Shown one piece after another: positions 56,754 to 64,000 of a stretch of DNA of 64,000 nucleotides. The notes beneath the pieces are model-generated. The model was not told where the DNA came from and ran no database searches. It saw nothing but the letters and a program-made list of their open reading frames with translations. A program made the translations under genes and the position numbers. Origin of the DNA: Topomyia yanbarensis (taxonomy: Eukaryota; Arthropoda; Insecta; Diptera; Culicidae); assembly GCF_030247195.1 (NCBI RefSeq), contig NC_080671.1, forward strand, positions 71,981,412 through 72,045,411. The letters run 5' to 3'. Within the stretch, counting starts at the first letter, position 1. Each line of letters begins with the position of its first letter.

Positions 56754-57642
56754 GAGTGGGACATGGTTATATGAAAAAAAATTAAATTTCGCTCCGAGTA
56801 ACTTTTTGGGTCCCATTTAGCTCCCAGAACAACTCTGCAAATTTTTAGTTCGATCGGTGAAACTATATTTTTGCGCCCACGTCTTAAAGTTTACATGGGA
56901 TTTCGTATGGGGAAAACGTCTTTTGCAAATGAATTCTTCCAAGAGTCACCCGTTACCTCCTAAAAATAAATAGATGTCTGATTTTTATAGGAAATTTGTC
57001 AAGGAAACAAAGTCTAGAAGACCGCGAAATGATCTGATGCTTGTGGAAAAAGTTATTAAGCAAAAACCGATTGATTCCTTGAAGATTAATGAAAATTTTA
57101 CTTTTCATAGCATCACTGCTGCTGACGATCGAATTATATACAAAATCTTCAATTTTCTCTTATTATGTACAAAAGAAGACTCAACTTATCCCTCAAAACT
57201 CTTGCGAAGTGGACAAACAGTATACACACATGATTTAGACACATTAAGAGAAGATCAAAACAAAATTGCATATAATTGCACAACCAACAACAGTGGTGCT
57301 AGAAAAAATGAATATTTTATCAATCGTCAGAACATCAATTGGTTTCAGCTTAATAACTTTTTTCTCAAGCATCAGATCGTTTCGTAGTTTTCGAGACATT
57401 GTTTTTATGTTAAATTTCCTACAAAAGCCACATAACGGTTTATTTTTAGGAAGCAATGGGCGACTCCTGGAGGAATTATTTTGTGAAAGTTAATTTTCCC
57501 ATATAAAATCCCATGTAAACTTTAAACAGTGGGCGCAAAAATATAGTTTCAGGGATCAAGCTAAGAATTTGCACAAATGTTCTAGGACCCAAATGGTACC
57601 CAAAAAGTTGCTCGGAGCTGGAATCTATTTTTTGTCCCACCC
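56754..57642. mobile_element. 889-bp palindromic TA-flanked element inside the minisatellite
   Basis: The left end GAGTGGGACA and the reverse-complemented right end GGGTGGGACA are bordered by TA (56752-56753 and 57643-57644). The arms, about 400 bp each (56754-57150 and 57244-57642), are inverted copies at roughly 80 percent identity: TCCGAGTAACTTTTTGGGT, TATTTTTGCGCCCAC, AAAGTTTACATGGGAT and CGATCTGATGCTTG appear in mirror order. The loop is about 90 bp. Open frames on both strands mirror each other and do not look like real proteins. A non-autonomous Tc1/mariner-type foldback element is likely. Confidence 0.85.
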
Positions 57643-57646
57643 TAAT

Positions 57647-57835
57647 GACTACGGCTCTGGCTCTGGCGCTGGCTCAGGCTTTATTTCTGGCTCTTCTGAT
57701 CGTAGCTCTGGTCCTGGCTATAGAGCTGGCTCCGACACTGGCTCTAGCGCTGGATTTAGCTCTGGCTCCGGTTGTGATTCTGGCTCTGGATCTGGCTCTG
57801 GCTCTAGTTGTAACTATGGCAATGGCTATGGCTTT
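57647..57835 (+). repeat. Degenerate (GGCTCT)n minisatellite, segment 2
   Basis: Continues the same hexamer array, in the same orientation, on the far side of the palindromic element, ending near 57835 at TATGGCTTTTTGG. Confidence 0.9.
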
Positions 57836-58556
57836 TTGGAGAGCAGAAAAAAAATTCAAAAAAGCCCTGAGACTGCAAAAAAAATGTACAATACCCTAAC
57901 GTCTCAGGGAACGGGTTTGGCCTGCCAATCGACCCGCTAAAATCACTGCTCTTGTCCAGAACGTGTTTCGTCCCCGGCACTACCTCACGGCATTAATTCT
58001 GGGAGGGTCTTTTTATGTACATAATTATCACTCTAATTCAACAACTTAGTAGTTAGTTCCTTCAGCCGGGTTCCAGAGCCACCATCCACACAGACTAACA
58101 ATTTCTGCATGGTAATTGGAAAGCTAGCTGTGGGTCGAGACTTAGTGCTCTTCCCCTACGAAGACAATCAGGGCGGCAAAGTTCAGACTATCTAATTTAC
58201 CGAGCCCAATGACTCCCTTGTGCCATTCAGCACCGCAGTTCCCTTCTCGTACCATTCAGCACTCGTTGAGCTCCTGACTTGTTCGCGTACTACTCGGTCT
58301 AGTCCCCGACGGTGGACCTAGCCTGGTCCACCGACAGAGTATTCCCCGACGAGAGAATTTCTTCCGAAACCGAGCCAACCAGCCAGGTGTCGATGTCAGT
58401 TCGCCGATTCCGGTGGAGCAGGGCTTCCGACTCGCTGGTGCCACGACGACCCGCGACTGGTGGTGTCTCGTCGCGGTCTATTCAGTCTAGTTCCCGGCGG
58501 TGAGCCTACACCGGCGGAGAGTTCCCCGGCGGTGATTGCTCTCTCGAAACTGTTAC
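57836..58556 (-). other. Probable 3' UTR of the R1-clade remnant
   Basis: No coding sequence. 58290-58520 contains GC-rich near-repeats (GTCCCCGACGGTGGACCTAG, GTTCCCGGCGGTGAGCCTAC) typical of structured 3' UTRs of R1-clade elements. It lies directly downstream, on the minus strand, of the R1 coding remnant. The assignment is inferred from position. Confidence 0.45.
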
Positions 58557-59135
58557 TCACTGTTCATCACGCCATTCCCGCTGTATGGCAGTCTTGATCT
58601 GCACCACCACTTTGTTGACCGCTTTCCATGTGTTCACGTCGCTTGTCCCTCTGTAGACGACATTTTCCGGGTTGAAGTCCAGCCCTCCTGTTTCTATCAT
58701 CTCTCTGCGTGTCGCTTCGAATTTCAGGCATTCAAAGACCACTTGCTCCGATGTCTCCTCGACGTTCTCACACTCCGAGCACAACGTTGCGCTCCCGAAC
58801 CGATTATGATACTTCCTGAAGCAACCGTGGCCCGACAAGAGCTGTGTCAAGTGAAAGTTCACCTCTCCGTGCTTTCTATTGACCCAAGTCGACAGGTTTG
58901 AGATGAGCCGGTAGGTCCTTCCTTTTTTGTACTGACTGTACTCCCCATCTTCCTCACGTTTCTGGTGTTTCTCCGTTTGTAGCACTCGATATACTTCGCC
59001 AGGGTGATGCCGACGGGAATCATCTGAGCGATAACGCATACTGCCTCCGACGATATTGTTCTGTAGGTACTCGCGACTCGTACGGCCATCAGCCGGAATA
59101 TCCTTTTTCACGGTTCCGTTTGGTTTGGTAACCAC
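58557..59135 (-). pseudogene. R1-clade retrotransposon ORF2, C-terminal segment
   Basis: The 192-codon minus-strand frame reads KKGRTYRLISNLSTWVNRKHGEVNFHLTQLLSGHGCFRKY, then LCSECENVEETSEQVVFECLKF. This is the region after the reverse transcriptase in R1-clade ORF2, with its CCHC-like motif. The expected His of that motif is Gln here (SEQVVFEC). The frame ends REWRDEQ, a normal-looking C-terminus. The reverse transcriptase catalytic region that should precede it is missing. Confidence 0.85.
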
Positions 59136-59136
59136 T

Positions 59137-59246
59137 TAAAATCAAAGAAAACCCCTGGACCAGTTGGAATATCCAACGTTGTGCAGAAAGCTGCCATCCT
59201 GGTACATTCGGACATGTTCAGGATGGTGCTGCAGAAGTGTTTAAAC
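59137..59246 (+). pseudogene. Inverted fragment of R1-clade reverse transcriptase
   Basis: On the plus strand it reads KSKKTPGPVGISNVVQKAAI, then LVHSDMFRMVLQKCL: the start of the R1 reverse transcriptase (usual GPDGIPN motif). It abuts head-to-head the related minus-strand fragment at 59247, forming a perfect ~68-bp palindrome centred on GTGTTTAAACAC (59240-59251). Confidence 0.85.
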
Positions 59247-60320
59247 ACTTCTGCAGCACCATCCTGAACATGTCCGGGTATGCCAGGATCGCATCTTTCA
59301 GCACCACGTGTGGTATTTCATCCGGACTTCTTTGATTACAGGCGCTTCGACGTTTCTGCGAACTCATCGTTTGGCACTTGCTGATCCTCTTTGTTAGCTC
59401 CTTGTTCTGCGCTGTACGGTGCCGGTGGCCAAGTAGTTGGATTTTTCTTCGGGAAGAGACGCTCAATGATTATCTTCAGCTTACCCGGGCACATTTCGGC
59501 TGACTTCGTCGAGCCCTTCATTTTCGACATCACGACTCGGTACACGTCGCCCTTAAAATTGGCGTCTAATTCTGGGCACAGTTTCTTGTGGCAATATGAC
59601 TTGCTAAGATTGATCTACCGTTTTACAGCTGTTCTAGCTTTCCGAAACGCTGCATTGCACTCTTCTCTATCTGGCTCCGATATTGCTCTCTGAGTCTGCC
59701 TTCTGGCTCTAAGACAAGCAGCGCGTAGCGTGCTAAGCGTCTCGTTCCACCAGTGAGCTGGACGCCACCAGTGAGTCACAAGCCGTCACAATCCTTTTTG
59801 TTGGATCAGCCACATCCACGTTCTCGGTCCCGCCATTCACCCGAAGTGGCTCAATGAAGAAGTCTTTGTTGAAGGCTTTCATCTTCCACTTTCGCTCGCC
59901 GGTTTTTCTTCTCCGTGCTGCCATAGGGTTTCGTTGACCGATACGATACCGAATCGTCTGGTGGTCGCGTATACGTTTCGCATACTTTCCAATCCATATT
60001 TGCAGTCCATTAAGGAATACAGAATGTGACGTCGATAATAAACTCCTTTGCGTCTCTTCGAAATGTCCTAACGGAACGTTTCTTGCACAATCGTTCATCT
60101 AATTTCGCAAGAGTTTACAATCTCTTGTGATGGTTACTCTACTACCCCGCTCCACAGCCCAGGCGTTCAAGTCACAACCAATGACTACCGGCTTTCCACC
60201 AATCAACTGCTCGGTTAACTGCTCCAGCATTAGACTGAACTGCTCCACTCCACTTGGATAAGTGCAACAGCTGCACACAAATACGCCGTCGATTTTGGTG
60301 ATCATGAAGCCCTAGTATGA
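59247..60320 (-). pseudogene. R1-clade ORF2: endonuclease and N-terminal RT fragments
   Basis: Frame-shifted pieces appear in order on the minus strand. An endonuclease part at 60099-60305 reads VFVCSCCTYPSGVEQF and VVIGCDLNAWAVERGSR (usual GDFNAW). DHQTIRYRIGQRNP, near 59980, and KWKMKAFNKDFFIEPLRV lie at 59733-60098. Near 59735, in another frame, it reads WWNETLSTLRAACLRARRQT. CPGKLKIIIERLFPKKNPTT lies at 59336-59545, then SPDEIPHVVLKDAILAYPDM at 59218-59466. All are typical R1-clade ORF2 motifs. Many stops and frameshifts make it inactive. Confidence 0.82.
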
Positions 60321-60389
60321 GCGTTCTACCATTTATTGAATGGGGAATCTGCCCATAACTTGTATCACAAACGTTCTCGATGTGCGGTG

Positions 60390-62420
60390 TCACAGTGATT
60401 CAGATTTATCTGGGTAATCTCCATTACCATTGACCTGAATTCGCCTTCTTGGAAGTAGGGTATTTAAAGCTACCCATCTGATGTTCGTTACCGTCCGCTG
60501 GAGTGCAAAGCATGCACTTAGGCCTCTTCGTGCAGTCTCCCGTAAGACGGCTCGTCTCCCACCATTTCCAGCACATCCCGGATCTCTCCGAGCCTTTGCA
60601 AGCGCCTTCCAAATGTCCAAACACTTGAAGCATTTCTTCGCTTGTTTATTCAATCGTGGGGCGGCTCTCAATGGGCATCTCGACCATCCAACCGAAACTT
60701 TGTCTACCTCCAGTGCCTTGTCTGCAACAGTTACCGGTAAACGATTCATCGCTGTATGAGTTCCTTCGCATCCCTTCTTTAACCTTCATGTACACCTCGT
60801 CTAGGTTACACTGCTGCTTCAGTGCACCTCTCAACTCGTTTTCCGTCATGATTTCGTCGTGATCAAGTGATTGTGATGCACACAATCACCTTCTCCGGGT
60901 TTAAGGCTTTAACTTCTGCTTTTTCCCCCATTGATTTGGTAATAGACTCCTGCAAGTTAGAGCTGTTAATCGTGGGCTCCTTCTTCAACTCGAAGTGCAT
61001 CTAATCTTTTTGAGTTTGCCTGATTCTTACCACGTGTTCCCCAAATCCCTTAGCTTCGGGTTCTCTCTGATCTTCTTGTGCAGCGCTGTGTACGTTTTTG
61101 TGTCATTGCATTGGCTTGGACAAGCACGTCTTCTCCCTTTGACGCTTTCTAACGAATTGCAGGTTTTCTGTCTCTTTTCTGCTCCTCCTTTTCGCTCTTC
61201 CTTTTGCTTTTGATGTTTCCTGTGTTTCTCCTTCCGACCTCCAACGGTACTTCAGCTTCCGTCCTTTTCTTCGGCAATGACAGTGTCCTTGCGCGTCTGC
61301 CTCTTGGGCCTACTTGGTCTTCCGTTCCCTGCTGAGGTTCTGGTCCATTTTGAAGTCCCGGAAACTGGCGTGTTCTCCATTCCAATAAGCTTTTCCCTCC
61401 CCTGCTTCAGAGGGGCTACGAAGATAGTAGGCTTAGCCGACACCAATGCTCACTCAGCTACGTTGGCTCTATTCGGCGTTGCCGTATAATACTTCTTCAC
61501 GGCAGATACTAGCGCCTTTCGGATTCTGAGAGCCACCTCTTTGATGTCCTAGTAGACATTTATGTTTTTGATGACTGAGATGGTTGATCTAGGGAAATTT
61601 AAACGGTTGTTGTTACTGCCAACACTGCTCTTGGTGGTGTAACTGTTGCTGAACAGTACTGTCATACGGTTGAAACGTCATCCGTGGATGATGACGTGAC
61701 CCGACGGCGGGAGGAGAGCTGTCATTCTCAAAAAAGCGCTGAGGAAGGCATCGTGGACAGGAGGAGAAAAATTATCTTAAAATTCAATTTGTTACGGTAA
61801 AATTATAGTCAGTGCAGTTAAAACCTACTTATATATACACCTTGAGTTCAGTTATTATATACATAGGTCAGCTAGTACGGACGAACGTTGAGTTTAAAGC
61901 GATTGTGGTTCGAGACCGAAAATTCTTAAAGCTGTCTCACACCAATCACCGAGTTTGTGAACGGCTAAAAAGAATCGGCCAAGAGCCTCCTTTGTTCTCG
62001 GAACAGTTGTCTCAGTCATTTATAATCAAAACGAATGTAGGTTACTGCTCCATGACAACATCAAATGCCGAAACGTCAAGCAGTAACCAACATTCGTTTT
62101 AATTGATTGAAACAGCCGTTTAATTTCCCTTAGAGACATTGTTTCTCGCGTCCACAAATTTGTAGAGCTCATCCACCAAGAACTTCGCTGCTACTATATT
62201 TGGCCTCTGTGAAGTTAAAATCATCTCGCTCATCTCTGGCTGTTATAGCTGCTGCTTCTCCTCCTCCTGTTCTTGCTGAATGATTTCAGCGGCTGCTGGT
62301 GGTGATGACCTCACCAAACCACATCTGGTGAACAGATTAGCCTGCGCTTGCGCCGTATCTACGAGTTTCTTGTTTTTTCGCCATTTTATTGGGTCCCAAC
62401 TCAGGGCCACTATCTCCACT
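60390..62420 (-). pseudogene. R1-clade ORF1 (gag-like), broken and interrupted
   Basis: Zinc-knuckle remnants CFKCLDIW and CTKRPKCMLC (near 60480-60660, in two frames) mark the C-terminal part of R1 ORF1. The 61440-61590 part reads IKEVALRIRKALVSAVKKYY, and across a 538-bp insertion it continues VAAKFLVDELYKFVDARNNVS at 62133-62200. Glu/Gln-rich N-terminal coding reaches about 62385. Stops and frameshifts are scattered through it. Confidence 0.75.
61592..62129. mobile_element. Harbinger-like MITE inserted in R1 ORF1
   Basis: The ends GGGAAATTTAAACGGTTGTT and, reverse-complemented, GGGAAATTAAACGGCTGTTT are inverted copies (one indel). The element is bordered by CTA (61589-61591) and TTA (62130-62132), compatible with the 3-bp TWA-type target duplication of PIF/Harbinger with one mutation. 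Removing 538 bp plus one triplet restores R1 ORF1 continuity (NNVS...RSTISVIKNINVY). No transposase. Confidence 0.7.
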
Positions 62421-62942
62421 CTTTGTACGTAGTCGCCTCTTGTGATCCCTTGATTATCTATGAAGCAGGTAGGTCATGCTAGGGTTGACACAATCCTTCA
62501 TGGGGGTAGTGTTCAGAGCCGTAAGGGTCGGTGTAAAATCGGGAATGGTCCAACCGAACCTAGTACCACCAAATAAAATGGTGACAAGTTTTGAACGTAC
62601 TTGGAGACCTGACAGGATGTGGTCGGGAAGGAGCTTAAAGTCGCCGTTCAGTTCGTGATCCGTGTCCTGTCTGTCGACGTTCGCCAGTATGCCATAATCA
62701 GGATATTATTGGCGTCGATACTGATGTGCCAGTTGGCAGTCCGGTTGGGCTAGGGTGCTTTTATTGCTAAGATCTTAAATTATTGGATTCTTAGGATATT
62801 AGCAGAAGCGGCTCAGACTCGCTTCGTCGGAGCTGCTTTCGAAGTTATGGCTTTTTTAGAGATTTAGCAGATCCCAATCCAAACCACACCATATAGAGGA
62901 GGGTCGTTAAGCCCATAGACTCCTGCCCTTCCTGATACTGCT
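62421..62942. other. 5' flank of the R1-clade remnant
   Basis: No recognised coding sequence; may contain the R1 5' UTR. It ends at the start of the hexamer array. Confidence 0.4.

Positions 62943-64000
<1,058 letters not shown>

Noticed and set aside
56167..56785. Ser-Gly-rich and Ala-Leu-rich open frames that could pass for a silk-like or membrane protein
   Set aside because: Same hexamer minisatellite; overlapping frames are equally open and run into a transposon.
56974..57493. Open frames of 137, 75 and 70 codons
   Set aside because: They are mirrored halves of a palindromic MITE; the two strands give similar peptides, which argues against coding.

Overview
The window looks like AT-rich, repeat-packed nuclear DNA from an insect, most likely a culicine mosquito (Aedes-like). 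The basis is a tRNA-derived SINE resembling mosquito Feilai elements, the mix of I-clade, R1-clade, Penelope-like, BEL/Pao, hAT, piggyBac-type and TA-flanked elements, and metazoan histone signals (mRNA 3' stem-loop, TATA plus TCAGT initiator). No intact single-copy host protein gene was found. Species is inferred; no search was possible.

Layout. 1-1 kb: degraded tandem copies of a ~460-bp repeat. 6.0-8.6 kb: a complete but decayed hAT transposon (5977-8641) with 8-bp target duplication and a spliced transposase remnant. 9.1-12.6 kb: a decayed, tandemly duplicated histone cluster: an H4 pseudogene, two H2B loci reduced to the C-terminal end but keeping promoter and 3' stem-loop, and two H3 pseudogenes on the minus strand, one split by a 284-bp hAT MITE. 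15.2-15.7 kb: a TTAA-flanked MITE. 19.0-20.8 kb: a TA-flanked foldback element built of two opposed tandem arrays. 22.5-28.6 kb: a full-length I-like non-LTR retrotransposon with both ORFs open and a 12-bp target duplication. 33.6-35.5 kb: a broken BEL/Pao pol. 38-39 kb: a SINE and a palindromic MITE between 85-bp direct repeats. 40-49 kb: small elements, simple repeats and a ~420-bp inverted-repeat pair. 49.6-52.95 kb: a Penelope-like element with 13-bp target duplication. 53.6-54.1 kb: a foldback element. 56.2-64 kb: a (GGCTCT)/(GGCACT) hexamer minisatellite that flanks and hosts an 889-bp palindromic element and an R1-clade retrotransposon remnant, itself carrying a Harbinger-like MITE.

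Functionally the window is a nest of transposons around a dead or dying histone array. The elements most likely to be, or recently to have been, mobile are the I-like retrotransposon and the Penelope-like element. The oddest units are the H2B mini-loci with complete histone-type expression signals, the satellite-bearing foldback element and the hexamer array that has taken several insertions.
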